Assembly (NCBI GenBank): GCA_030740295.1
Contig: JASLXP010001225.1
Span: forward strand, 1-21,831
DNA length: 21,831 nucleotides
DNA from: Planctomycetota bacterium
Lineage (GTDB): Bacteria; Planctomycetota; PUPC01; JACPCR01
Direction of reading: 5' to 3'
Part shown: piece after piece, positions 1 through 8,727 of the stretch
Position numbering within the stretch: the first letter of the stretch is position 1
Layout: each line of letters opens with the position of its first letter
Program-made: the position numbers and the translations under genes
The notes under the pieces: model-generated
Database searches by the model: none
What the model was told of the DNA's origin: nothing
What the model saw: only the letters and a program-made list of their open reading frames with translations

Positions 1-804
1 CATAATCGCGACATGGATATGTATCATCGCGGTGAGTTGAAAGGGTACGGCACGCGGCACAACGTCAATCACTGGGGCTGTGCCGACAAGGAATGGCGCA
101 TTTCCATGCCGCTGGCGCGACGGCTGCATTACTACCTTGTCGCGGATCCCTGGACAGCGGAGGTGATTCGTGAAACGGTCGCGGTCTTTCAAAGCCACGA
201 GCGCACGACCAAGATTGCGCCAAGCATGACATCGTCCCTCGCGGCCATCATGGTCAAGTACGAGATGTCGGGCGACGCAGCCGATGGCGAAGTGCTGAAG
301 AGGTTTGCTGACGTGTTTGCGTCCGCGTTTGATGAGCAGGGCATGATGACGAGCCAGTTGCACGCTGACCTGGCAACCGGTGAAGGCTATCCGGAAGGGG
401 ATGAAAAACTGGGCAGTTACTTTTTCATGAACGGCTTCGGTGGGCAGCACACTCTGGTTGAGATTGCGGAGCTTCTGGATCACAAGCCCCTCTCCGCCGC
501 GATCGAACGACACGTTCGTTATTGCATGAAGGAGGGAAGTTCCGGTATGTCACAGCTCATTTTTCTCTCACATCTTTACCGACGGACTTCAGACGGAACA
601 TTCAAAGCAGAGATCGAGAAAGGGCTCTCGAATCTGAACATCACGCTGGAAGAATCTGGCGGAGACGGACCTCTCGACGAGCCTCGGTTTCTGCGGCTCG
701 AAAAAATGAGCCGCAAGAACAAAATCGCCTGTCATATTGCAGGGACGATTCTCCATACACCGCCGTATGGAATGAGCCAGACAGAGGGCGGCCATCCAAC
801 CTAA
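1..804 (+). CDS. 3' part of an alpha-helical, carbohydrate-active-enzyme-like protein (partial)
   Basis: The frame is open from the first base, so the start lies outside the window; 267 residues and a TAA stop are visible. The protein is mostly helical. Near the visible N-terminus there is a Gly-Tyr-Gly-Thr-Arg-His segment followed by NVNHWGCADKEWR, then helices rich in paired aromatics such as RRLHYYL and HVRYCMKEG. This pattern resembles the (alpha/alpha) toroid C-terminal domains of polysaccharide lyases and unsaturated-glycan hydrolases. That is an impression of fold, not a family match. The next gene starts 10 bases after the stop, so the two are probably cotranscribed. An ATG at 13 is in frame but is unlikely to be the true start because the frame continues upstream. 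The function is not assigned with confidence. Confidence 0.7.
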   Translation, partial: HNRDMDMYHRGELKGYGTRHNVNHWGCADKEWRISMPLARRLHYYLVADPWTAEVIRETVAVFQSHERTTKIAPSMTSSLAAIMVKYEMSGDAADGEVLKRFADVFASAFDEQGMMTSQLHADLATGEGYPEGDEKLGSYFFMNGFGGQHTLVEIAELLDHKPLSAAIERHVRYCMKEGSSGMSQLIFLSHLYRRTSDGTFKAEIEKGLSNLNITLEESGGDGPLDEPRFLRLEKMSRKNKIACHIAGTILHTPPYGMSQTEGGHPT

Positions 805-807
805 GGA
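803..807 (+). promoter_or_regulatory. Ribosome binding site that sets the PhyH start
   Basis: AAGGA ends 7 bases before the ATG at 815. An in-frame GTG at 809 would have almost no spacing from this site. ATG 815 is therefore the better start. Confidence 0.55.
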
Positions 808-814
808 AGTGACC

Positions 815-1945
815 ATGAGTGCAGACCTTGATAAACAGCGCAATGCCCTCCTTAAAGACGGCTTCGTCATCGTCCGCGGCATGATATCGCCTGGAGAGTT
901 GGAGAGTTTCCGTGCGAGCAGCGATGCCATTGTCGACGCTGCCCCGAGCTCTTCGAGAGTTGTCATTACCGAATGGGTGGATCAGCAAAGTGCGGACGTT
1001 CTGGAATTTCTTTTCAGTGACCGCGCTTTCGGGTTTACCCGGGACATGTTGGAATCACCTGATGCCGCGCCACTCGGTATGTGGATTCTGTGCAGCGCGA
1101 ACACCGGTTGGCATCGAGATATTCATCCGTTCGATATGGCGCCGCTCGACGGGCTGCAGGAAGATATTCGAATAAACGGTCCGCCATATCTGCAGTGGAA
1201 TATAGCGCTGTGTGACGACCCGTTCCTGCATGTCGTGCCCGGTAGTCATCTTCGCCGGAACAGCAGCGAAGAAAGTAAGATCGAGCGAAGTATGGGACTC
1301 ATCCCACTGACCGGCACTCTAAAGGTCGACCTCAGAGCCGGGGACGGCGTGATCTACATCAACAACATTCTCCATGCCGCAGCCAACAGCGAGTCCACCA
1401 AACGTCGGACCTTGCATCTGGGTTACCAGGCGTTCGGAGGAAGGGGGTTCTCCCACTTTTATCCGACGGTATCGATGTGTACCGAATTCCTGGATCGAAT
1501 CTCGACCGAGTTTGCGGAGCTGTGCCGCCATTTTGATTCTCTGCATGAGACGCGAAGAGAAGAGGTCATCCGTGTTCTGCTAGCCATCCTGGATCGGGAC
1601 GAGGCTGCATATGCTGAAGCTATCGAAAGAATTCACCCCAGCCGGTACTGCCGGATGGTTACGGTAGTCGTTCTCTCGAAGACGGCCTACCTGATGCGCA
1701 AGTTCAAGAACTCGGATGAGAGGACTTACCATAACGGACCTGATATGCAGAAACTGACGGCTAGATTCTCGACCGAAGAGTTGGAGGAGTTGTGGTGCAG
1801 ATTCGCGATTCTCGATCGCAAACTTCAGGCTGACGAAGAGATCTACGAGCCGCTTTTTCAAAGCGGGCCGACCAGATACTTCTTCTATGAGATGCCCGAA
1901 GATTTTGGAATGGACGACTTCGTGAACAGTTGGGGACGGGACTGA
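815..1945 (+). CDS. Phytanoyl-CoA dioxygenase (PhyH) family oxygenase
   Basis: This 376-residue protein is a predicted Fe(II)/2-oxoglutarate-dependent oxygenase. The N-terminal helix-strand DGFVIVRGMISPGEL is the usual opening of the PhyH family. The iron-binding facial triad is visible as His100-x-Asp102 (WHRDIHP) and a distal His187 (ILHAAANS). Arg197 or Arg198 is placed to bind the 2-oxoglutarate carboxylate. The segment HVVPGSHLRR (139-148) and the turn LRAGDGVIY (173-181) are also typical. Residues from about 210 to 376 form a helical, charged extension beyond the usual catalytic core. Family members hydroxylate many small molecules, and the substrate here is unknown. The gene follows the upstream gene by 10 bases and precedes a sugar-type oxidoreductase, so a role in catabolism of a modified sugar or related compound is an inference. 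Confidence 0.85.
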   Translation: MSADLDKQRNALLKDGFVIVRGMISPGELESFRASSDAIVDAAPSSSRVVITEWVDQQSADVLEFLFSDRAFGFTRDMLESPDAAPLGMWILCSANTGWHRDIHPFDMAPLDGLQEDIRINGPPYLQWNIALCDDPFLHVVPGSHLRRNSSEESKIERSMGLIPLTGTLKVDLRAGDGVIYINNILHAAANSESTKRRTLHLGYQAFGGRGFSHFYPTVSMCTEFLDRISTEFAELCRHFDSLHETRREEVIRVLLAILDRDEAAYAEAIERIHPSRYCRMVTVVVLSKTAYLMRKFKNSDERTYHNGPDMQKLTARFSTEELEELWCRFAILDRKLQADEEIYEPLFQSGPTRYFFYEMPEDFGMDDFVNSWGRD

Positions 1946-1979
1946 GAATGAGAGCCGATCCTCGGGGCTTCACGTGGCG

Positions 1980-2008
1980 TTGACTTGGCTTTGACTCCTT
2001 CGTAATCT
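1980..2008 (+). promoter_or_regulatory. Candidate sigma70-type promoter for the oxidoreductase-VOC pair
   Basis: TTGACT at 1980-1985 is separated by 17 bases from TAATCT at 2003-2008, about 45 bases before the ATG at 2053. The -35 matches five of six consensus bases but the -10 matches only three. A second TTGACT lies at 1991-1996. The site is only a candidate; the 107-base gap could equally be read through from the PhyH gene. Confidence 0.3.
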
Positions 2009-2052
2009 CGCGCCGCCTGAAATGAGACTCTACACGACGAAGGACATTCACT

Positions 2053-3063
2053 ATGCAAAAGGTCAGGATTGGTGTTATCGGATTGGGCTGGTTCGGCGAG
2101 AAGCACTGCGAAGCGCTTTCGGCCATACCCCATGTCGAGCTCTTTGCGGTTTGCACCAGAACGAAATCGCGCCTGCGGAAGCTCGGCAAGAAGTTTGGTG
2201 TCCAGCACACCTACACGGATTACAGCGAACTGCTGGCTAACCCGGATATCGATGCAGTGAGCGTCGTTACCATGTGGGATCAACATGCCGCGCCGGCGCT
2301 TGCTTCACTGAAATCAGGCAAGCATGTCTTCTTGGAGAAGCCGATGGCATCGACCATGAAGGACTGCCGGGCCATCGTAAAAGCAGCCAGATCGGCCAAA
2401 GGCTCATTGATGGTGGGGCACATCTGTCGCTTCAATCCCCGCTTCGCAAAAGCGAAGGACGAAATAGCAAACATAGGCAAAGTCGTCTCTTTCTACGCAC
2501 GCCGGAATATTCCTGCTTTTGTCACGACCGAAATCCTTAACAAGATCGGGCCCATCATTGGCGATGGCGTACACGACACCGACCTGATGCTCTGGTACAC
2601 CGGCGCAAAGGTCACCAGCGCTTACGCGCAGACGGTCGATATCCGCGGCAAGAAGTATCCCGATATCGGCTGGACCATGTATCGGCTGGACAGCGGCGCG
2701 ACCGGCGTCCTTGAAAATGTCTGGGCTCTGCCTGATGGCACTCCGATGCAGATAGACGAAAGAATGGAGATCATCGGAACGAAAGGCTCGATACACATTC
2801 AGGAGACCCATCCGAATTTTTCTGTGAGTGACAAGGACGGCTGGCGCAATCCGGACACGACCTATTGGCCTGACCTGCACGGCGTGTGTGCCGGCGCTCT
2901 GCGAGACGAACTTTCGTATTTCACTTACTGCATATTGGAAGGTAAGAAGCCGACCATCATCACCCCCGAAGAATCCATGGCAGCCGTGGAGGCATGCCTT
3001 GCCGCCGAGAAATCCGCAGCCACCGGCCGAGTCGTAACACTGAATCGGAGCCAAAAGAAATGA
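2053..3063 (+). CDS. Gfo/Idh/MocA family NAD(P)-dependent oxidoreductase
   Basis: This 336-residue cytoplasmic dehydrogenase is of the glucose-fructose oxidoreductase / inositol dehydrogenase type. Residues 4-15 (VRIGVIGLGWFG) form the first Rossmann strand and GxGxxG loop. Glu95-Lys96-Pro97 (FLEKPMAS) is the family's conserved EKP motif, whose Lys takes part in catalysis and cofactor binding. GDGVHDTDLMLW around His174 matches the second signature, where the His is the likely acid/base. The C-terminal half (about 125-325) is the alpha/beta dimerisation and substrate domain. The family oxidises or reduces a hydroxyl of sugars, inositols and their derivatives; the substrate is not determined here. 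The start has AAGGA at 2040-2044, 8 bases upstream. The stop overlaps the next gene's ATG, suggesting coupled translation. Confidence 0.92.
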   Translation: MQKVRIGVIGLGWFGEKHCEALSAIPHVELFAVCTRTKSRLRKLGKKFGVQHTYTDYSELLANPDIDAVSVVTMWDQHAAPALASLKSGKHVFLEKPMASTMKDCRAIVKAARSAKGSLMVGHICRFNPRFAKAKDEIANIGKVVSFYARRNIPAFVTTEILNKIGPIIGDGVHDTDLMLWYTGAKVTSAYAQTVDIRGKKYPDIGWTMYRLDSGATGVLENVWALPDGTPMQIDERMEIIGTKGSIHIQETHPNFSVSDKDGWRNPDTTYWPDLHGVCAGALRDELSYFTYCILEGKKPTIITPEESMAAVEACLAAEKSAATGRVVTLNRSQKK

Positions 3064-3377
3064 GAGAATTCCATCACATAGGATTGCCGACTGACGACGA
3101 ACAGCCCGGCGAAGTCTACGTCAGCGACACGAAAGTCTGGGTCACCAGCCCGGACGATCATCCTTACCGCGTGGAGTACCTCCGCTTCGAGTCCGACAGC
3201 CCGGTAAGCGGTCCGGTTCGAGACCAGCCACACATCGCCTTTAAAGTGGACGATCTTCACAGAGAGATTGAAGGCGAGGAAGTTCTCCTTGGACCCTTCG
3301 AGGCCATGGAAGGGCTCCACGTTGTTTTCATCTACCGGGACAAAGCGGTGGTGGAATTCATGCAGTGGGACGCGTGA
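3060..3377 (+). CDS. Compact VOC (glyoxalase-fold) superfamily protein
   Basis: This is a 105-residue protein. The start is the ATG at 3060, which overlaps the preceding TGA as ATGA; the frame stays open further upstream, but only inside the oxidoreductase gene. Three segments match the metal sites of vicinal-oxygen-chelate proteins: HHIGLP at the N-terminus, PHIAFKVDDL in the middle and VVEFMQWD at the end, giving His, His and Glu as candidate ligands. The helix usual after the first strand of a VOC module is replaced by a short acidic loop, so this is a reduced form of the fold. VOC members include epimerases, isomerases and lyases. Coupling to a Gfo/Idh/MocA dehydrogenase suggests action on the same sugar-type intermediate, which is an inference. 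Confidence 0.78.
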   Translation: MREFHHIGLPTDDEQPGEVYVSDTKVWVTSPDDHPYRVEYLRFESDSPVSGPVRDQPHIAFKVDDLHREIEGEEVLLGPFEAMEGLHVVFIYRDKAVVEFMQWDA

Positions 3378-3465
3378 TGAGGAGGCAGCCCTGGAAGGAG
3401 TGAACTGATTTCACCGGGACAGATCCTCCTCCTATCCACGAAGACGACTTGCCAAGGGTCGATCG

Positions 3466-4404
3466 TCATCCAGAGGGAACGAGAGCATTCAGCTTGTCGA
3501 CCATCCAATTGTAAGCCAGGACTCGTGATTCCGGCGTCAGACCGTGACCAGCTTCGTGAAGGTGAAGCTGTAACTCATCGCCGGCCCCGTGGGACTCCCA
3601 GGCAGGCTTGGCCTTTTCATAAAGTTCTTTGGTTGGTTCCACCGGATCCTGTTCGCATGTCGTCCCGTTTATCATAAGGAAAGGGCGCGGGGCGATCAGA
3701 CCGAAAAGGTCGTAGGTTTCGATTCCGTATTTCAAAACGTTCGGCACGTGATTCATGTAACAGTGCCGGATGGGCGGCGCCCAGAGCGCCTTGTACGTGT
3801 AGAAACTGGAGATGCCGCAAAGCACCCGAATGCGTTTCTCAACCATCGCAGAAAGCCAGGTGTGCCCGGATCCCATTGATATACCTAACGCTCCGATTCG
3901 ATCCCCGTCCACAAAATCAAAGGACTGCAAAACGTCGCATTGTCGTATCGCATCCCAGACGTATTGCGCGGCCATGCAGCGGCCTTCGGCCAGGAGTTTC
4001 ATGGCTACTGTCCGTTCGTACATGACCCCGTCTGGTTCGCCTGCGGGGTTTTGCCGGTGTCCCCAACATTTCGCATCACCGCAGAGCATGACGATCCCGC
4101 GCCGGGCAAGATCAGGACCGAGGCTGGGGTTGTCTCCGGTGTCCACACCCGCGGTGGATTTCTTTCCCATGTCCCAGGCGCCATGTCCGTGGAATGCCAT
4201 GGCTGCCGGACATTTCTCCGGCCGATCTTTCGGCACGAGCAGATAACCATGCACGCGTTCGGAAGCGTCGTTATCCCATGAGATGAGAGAGCGAGTGAAT
4301 TCCCCGCAGTTCTCTTCTTCATGCGTTTCGAGATTGAGGGGCACTTTCTCCGGAAAAGGGCCCAGAATATCGCGATAGAGGAGATCGATTCTTTTGAAAT
4401 CCAT
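3466..4404 (-). CDS. Alpha/beta hydrolase, dienelactone-hydrolase / acetyl-xylan-esterase-like
   Basis: This 312-residue serine hydrolase has no evident signal peptide. The oxyanion-hole region reads FHGHG (71-75). The nucleophile elbow is Gly174-Ile-Ser176-Met-Gly178. The base is His287 in HEAGHGLT. Asp253, in EQDPVEP just after a strand, is the probable acid. The region between (about 76-135) is a long insertion. This arrangement resembles alpha/beta hydrolases annotated as putative acetyl xylan esterases or DUF-type hydrolases in PVC bacteria. The likely activity is de-esterification, for example removing acetyl groups from a glycan, but the substrate is inferred only from neighbours. Translation start: GGAG (complement of 4412-4415) lies 7 bases before the ATG. 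The gene is convergent with the VOC gene and divergent from the large exported protein. Confidence 0.85.
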   Translation of the reverse strand: MDFKRIDLLYRDILGPFPEKVPLNLETHEEENCGEFTRSLISWDNDASERVHGYLLVPKDRPEKCPAAMAFHGHGAWDMGKKSTAGVDTGDNPSLGPDLARRGIVMLCGDAKCWGHRQNPAGEPDGVMYERTVAMKLLAEGRCMAAQYVWDAIRQCDVLQSFDFVDGDRIGALGISMGSGHTWLSAMVEKRIRVLCGISSFYTYKALWAPPIRHCYMNHVPNVLKYGIETYDLFGLIAPRPFLMINGTTCEQDPVEPTKELYEKAKPAWESHGAGDELQLHLHEAGHGLTPESRVLAYNWMVDKLNALVPSG

Positions 4405-4760
4405 TTGAACGCTCCAGGAAGTTTGAAGTGGTAAGTGTGAGACTTTGACGGATCGGGCTGAGGATCAGCTTAGTAATCCCAGATGGGCGGCCGGTCGCTT
4501 TCCTCTGCCCCGTGTTCAGAAACGGGCCGCTGACGATGGAGCTTAACTCGCGTCATTGTTGGAGGGAACAGGCATGGTTGTCCAAGCATGCAAAATACGA
4601 TACAGACTGCGGACCTGAGCACTCCCAGGCTTTAGCCCTCACTGATCTGTGCATGTGTTTGGCAATTATCGTGGACACTGAATCACAATGAAACCTGAAT
4701 ATCTTCGACAACTTACCAGCGACGGCCCCCGTCGTTCATTGCGAAAGGCATGGTGAAAGC
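4405..4760. other. Divergent intergenic region between hydrolase and large exported protein
   Basis: This 356-base stretch separates two divergent genes. I see no RNA gene and no convincing -35/-10 pair. It contains an operator-like interrupted palindrome, CCCGT at 4509-4513 and ACGGG at 4522-4526, with TTC/GAA continuing inward except for one extra G. A 22-codon ORF (ATG at 4688, stop at 4754-4756) has a reasonable start context but no recognisable product. Confidence 0.5.
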
Positions 4761-7700
4761 ATGTTCGGACAGATGGAAAGGAATCTCGCGCCGTTCCTGT
4801 CAATCCTGCTGAGCTCTCTTGCGGTCCAGGACGGCGCACCGGCGCGCCCGGAGGCAAAGGCCACAAAGTCCGGCGCCGGAATCAAGCTCGACGGCATTCC
4901 GAACGAACCCGCGTGGGCCGCGGCGCCATGGCGCACGAACTTTTCCCTGGCCGGTGGAGGCGGGAAGCAAGGGGGCATCACCGAACAGGCTGCAGTGCAG
5001 ACGCGTTTCAAGGCGCTCTTTGACGACAATGCCGTCTATGTGGCCGTTCAATGTGACGAACCCAGGATAGAAAAGTTGAAGGCCAGGACGCCCTGGCGGG
5101 ATGGCGCTGTCTGGCAGGACGACTGCATTGAAATCTTCTTCGATCCGTCCAACCAGGGCCGCTACTACCACCAGGTCATGGTCAATGCTCGGGGCACCAT
5201 CTACGACTCCTACTCCGCCGATTTTGGTCTGGTGCACAGCCGGCTTTGGAATGGCGCCTTCCGTGCGGCCGGGCACGTGGATCGTGATGCGAAGAAATGG
5301 AGCGTGGAAGTCGAGATACCTTTCGGCGCCATCGTGCTGGATGAGCGCGCCGGAAACGTCTGGCGGTGGAACGTGGCTCGGGAACGACATGCCGGGGGTA
5401 AACTGTCGCTCACCACATGGTCACCCCTCAAACGAAACTTTCACCAGCCGAATCTCTTCGGCTCCCTCACGGGCCTGCCGGATGATTACTCGCCGTTCCA
5501 GTTCCAGCTCGGTGAGCCGCGAGTGGATGTTTCACGGGCGTCCAGCGGGATGGTCTCGTTGAGCATGGGGCTGACCGCGAAGAACGAAACGGGAACAGAT
5601 CGCCGGATAATCGCTTCCGCCGCTCTTTTCAAGAACCGGGATACCCTCGTCCAATGCGCGGCAGAGAATCTGGCAGGAGGAAAAGTGACGGCCTTCGATC
5701 TTCCTCCTCTCCGTTTTCGAGGCAGCGCGCCGAAGACGCACGTGGTTTTTGCTGTCCGTGAGGCCGGAACAGGCCGGCTGCTCAAGGCCGTGGTGAAGCA
5801 TCTGTCTACGGAATACCGTCCCATCACCATTCGCCTTCTGCAGCCCTGCTACCGCAACAACATCTATGCCTCCGAGGAGTTGAAAGAAATTGTCTTTCGG
5901 GTGAGTCTCGCCGCGGATGTCCAGCAGGCAGCGGAATCGCTCAGCTATGCTCTCCGGAATCAGAAGGGCGACGTCCTCACGAAAGGAAGCATCTCCGTCC
6001 GGAAAATCGAGGAGTCCATCAGACTGGCGGCTGGGAACATTCCGGTCGGAAACTACACCCTGAAGGCATCGGCGAAAAAGCCCGGCGGCGGCAATGCTGC
6101 CGAGAATGAGATCATCATTCGGAAGCTGCCCGTGCCGCGGTCGGGCAACGAAGTTCGCATCGACGAAAATCGCAATCTTCTCGTGAATGGTAAACCGCTG
6201 TTTGCCATTGGCTGGTACGGCTCAGTTCCCCTGGAAGACCCGCGGGCCGAGGTGGTCGCTTTGCAGAACATCCAGACCCCTGTCGTCATCTATCCTCCCG
6301 ACGCATCCCCCATCCGGAACGCCTTCGAGAAGAACGGCATCTATTCCGTCGTGACCGTCGAGAACGGCCGGCTCCAATACAGTTTCAAACTCTGGCAGAA
6401 GAAGAACGAACACTTGCGCAAGGTGTCGTCCGAACAGCATAAGCTCACGGAACCGAGCGACGATCTGAAGCGCCTGGCGAAGGAACTGGTCGATTCGGCC
6501 AAGGGCGAACCTGGACTCCTCGGCTACTACATCGCCGACGAGCCGGAGATTCATGACATTCCATCCGCTTACCTGGAGAACTACTACCAATACCTGCGTG
6601 AGCTGGACCCGTACCATCCCGTCTTCATCACGAACGACACGCTCGACGGCATTGTGACCCACGGCTACAAGTGCGCGGACGTTCTCGACCCCGATCCCTA
6701 CTCCTCGAACTGGGACTACGTGCCCAACTTCATGAAGCGGGTCAACGAAGTGGCCGGGCCGGGGAAGGCGACTTACGTCACGCTCTGGCATGCTTCAAGA
6801 CAGGCTCACTTCACGCTTGATTACGGCAGCGGGCCGGCCTATCCGTATCGCGTTTTTCGCAATCAATATTTCGCGGCTCTGGCCTACGGCGCCAAAGGCT
6901 TCACGGCTTATACCTCAGCTTTCTTCATGGTTGAGCCCGAATATCGCTACGGGCTGCCCTACGTCTGGAGGGAGCTGCGCTTCCTGGAGAAAGCCATTCT
7001 GTCGCCGCGGCCGGAGACAGAACCATCCATCGAGGGAGCAGACGATATCGCAGTGCGGGCGCGGGCCGCAGGCGGGCACGTTTACCTGATCCTCGTGCAC
7101 CACAAACCGGGCGCCCGAGAAGTTACCGTTCGCTGGGAACCACTCATGGCCATGAAGAGACTTTACGTCATGTCCGAAGGCCGCGACGTCGATGTGAAAA
7201 GGGGCACGTTCGCCGATCACTTCAAGGAGGGCGACGTACACATCTACACGGATGATCCCAAGGCTCGCGATCTCCCGACGATCAAGACCATCGCCGACGA
7301 GCTTGCCCGCAGAAAGGAAGCCCTCGCCGAGCCCGGCAATCTTCTGCACTGGACACGCGGCACAAAGGTGCGCGCATCGAAAGGCTTCTATGCCCCCTGG
7401 TTTCACCAGTTTTACTACTACGCTGTCAACGGCATCACAGACGACAAGGGCTGGAACGCCTACGCCTGGGACAAAAAATCTGCCTGGGTTGAGATGACCC
7501 TGAAATCGTCCGCCCAAATCGGTCGGCTAGTCATCCACACTCCTAACCTTCGCGACTACCAACTGGATTTTCTCGCGGCAGACGGCACGAAGCGGCGGGC
7601 AAAGGTCAATGGGAACAATAAGAAAGTTGTCATCCACAGGTTCCGCCCGCCTGTCGACTGCCTCAAGCTGCGCCTCACCGCAACGGCCGTTCGCGACGGC

Positions 7701-8654
7701 GCGCCGCAGGCATCCGAAATCGAAGCCTACACCGAGCCCGGTGAAGGCCCGGCCACACCGATCGAGCTGGTGATGTCGAGCTCTAAGACCGGGAGCAAAG
7801 TCCTGTTCGCTGAAACGGGCAAGCCCAATGTGCTCTGGGCCGACGACTTCGCGAAGTTTGAGACGGCACCGAAATACTATTGGAAGGGCAAAGACACGAA
7901 ATGGGTCCTGAACGAACGATCGTTCCGGGCCAGGCCGCGAGCCGGTGGAGGAATCACCACGTCCAGCATCTCAGCGAAAGGCTACGCGGGCATGACGCAC
8001 ATCTTCCCGTACGACCCCGCTTACCGATTTTTTCAGGTAAAGCTGTCCGGCATCAGAGGCAAGGGATATCGATTCACGTACGTCGGTTTTGGCAGTTCGT
8101 CCGGCTCGAAAGAGTATCGCCGCTGCATCAACACGGCGCGGCCGGGCATTTATACGGTCGACACGCACGGCCTGCATCCCAACTACCGTACCGGGAAGGA
8201 TAAGACCTGTTTCATCACGATCAGTTGCGCCGGCTCCAGCAAGCAGCCGGACGATACCATCGCCCCCGGGCCGGAGTTCACGTTTGACTGGCTCCGGCTG
8301 GTCCGCGATCCACAGAATGGTCTGGCGGTCACCCGCGCCGACGGCACACCTCTGGGCGAAGCTCTGCAGCAAGGTGACGCGCTCCGTTTCGAGCTGCATC
8401 TGCTAAGGCCCGCCACGGACGCCATCGTTGAGGTATTCGTTGATTCCAACTATCGCCCACTTTCCATCAACGGTCAGCCTTACGTCCAACTCCGACGTTC
8501 CGGGAAGACTGGCAAGGTCTGGATTGGGGAAGTCACCCTTGGCCCCGGCGCAGGCAGTTTCACACCTAAAGGCTATCCGGTGTTTTTCAAAGCCTGTATC
8601 ACCGGCGGCGACATAGCAGAATCGTGGGCTCCGTCCTTCGCCCAGTTACGGTAG
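4761..8654 (+). CDS. Large exported multidomain protein: CBM9-like domain plus glycoside-hydrolase-like TIM barrel
   Basis: This is a 1297-residue protein. Residues 1-25 look like a signal peptide (NLAPFLSILLSSLAV core), so export is expected. Residues about 40-235 resemble a family 9 carbohydrate-binding module: KLDGIPNEPAW, ALFDDNAVYVAVQCDEP, DDCIEIFFDP, then VEVEIPF and WRWNVARE. Residues about 240-470 are beta-sandwich-like. A TIM-barrel-like region follows from about 475 (NGKPLFAIGWYG) to 770. In it the strand YYIADEPE (Asp593, Glu594, Glu596) is where glycoside hydrolases of this clan often place the acid/base. Residues about 890-1000 resemble a discoidin (F5/8C)-type domain, and the last 300 residues are further beta-rich sequence. 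The role is probably binding and cleaving a polysaccharide outside the cytoplasm. The start at ATG 4761 is chosen over ATG 4773; neither has a strong ribosome site. Confidence 0.85.
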   Translation: MFGQMERNLAPFLSILLSSLAVQDGAPARPEAKATKSGAGIKLDGIPNEPAWAAAPWRTNFSLAGGGGKQGGITEQAAVQTRFKALFDDNAVYVAVQCDEPRIEKLKARTPWRDGAVWQDDCIEIFFDPSNQGRYYHQVMVNARGTIYDSYSADFGLVHSRLWNGAFRAAGHVDRDAKKWSVEVEIPFGAIVLDERAGNVWRWNVARERHAGGKLSLTTWSPLKRNFHQPNLFGSLTGLPDDYSPFQFQLGEPRVDVSRASSGMVSLSMGLTAKNETGTDRRIIASAALFKNRDTLVQCAAENLAGGKVTAFDLPPLRFRGSAPKTHVVFAVREAGTGRLLKAVVKHLSTEYRPITIRLLQPCYRNNIYASEELKEIVFRVSLAADVQQAAESLSYALRNQKGDVLTKGSISVRKIEESIRLAAGNIPVGNYTLKASAKKPGGGNAAENEIIIRKLPVPRSGNEVRIDENRNLLVNGKPLFAIGWYGSVPLEDPRAEVVALQNIQTPVVIYPPDASPIRNAFEKNGIYSVVTVENGRLQYSFKLWQKKNEHLRKVSSEQHKLTEPSDDLKRLAKELVDSAKGEPGLLGYYIADEPEIHDIPSAYLENYYQYLRELDPYHPVFITNDTLDGIVTHGYKCADVLDPDPYSSNWDYVPNFMKRVNEVAGPGKATYVTLWHASRQAHFTLDYGSGPAYPYRVFRNQYFAALAYGAKGFTAYTSAFFMVEPEYRYGLPYVWRELRFLEKAILSPRPETEPSIEGADDIAVRARAAGGHVYLILVHHKPGAREVTVRWEPLMAMKRLYVMSEGRDVDVKRGTFADHFKEGDVHIYTDDPKARDLPTIKTIADELARRKEALAEPGNLLHWTRGTKVRASKGFYAPWFHQFYYYAVNGITDDKGWNAYAWDKKSAWVEMTLKSSAQIGRLVIHTPNLRDYQLDFLAADGTKRRAKVNGNNKKVVIHRFRPPVDCLKLRLTATAVRDGAPQASEIEAYTEPGEGPATPIELVMSSSKTGSKVLFAETGKPNVLWADDFAKFETAPKYYWKGKDTKWVLNERSFRARPRAGGGITTSSISAKGYAGMTHIFPYDPAYRFFQVKLSGIRGKGYRFTYVGFGSSSGSKEYRRCINTARPGIYTVDTHGLHPNYRTGKDKTCFITISCAGSSKQPDDTIAPGPEFTFDWLRLVRDPQNGLAVTRADGTPLGEALQQGDALRFELHLLRPATDAIVEVFVDSNYRPLSINGQPYVQLRRSGKTGKVWIGEVTLGPGAGSFTPKGYPVFFKACITGGDIAESWAPSFAQLR

Positions 8655-8727
8655 AGGCACCATCCAGCCGTTAGCGTCATCAACAGAAGCCTGTGGTAAA
8701 GATCTCTTCCGCCACAGAAACGGATCG

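Noticed and set aside
809..814. GTG at 809 as the PhyH start
   Set aside because: The purine-rich AAGGA is directly adjacent, leaving no spacing; ATG 815 has 7 bases.
6222..6791. 189-residue minus-strand open frame
   Set aside because: It lies antisense within the large exported protein, with Val/Arg-rich composition typical of shadow frames.
8690..8716. Terminator between the large exported protein and yacG (CTGTGG/CCACAG)
   Set aside because: Only a 6-base stem with a 15-base loop, and no T-run on either strand.
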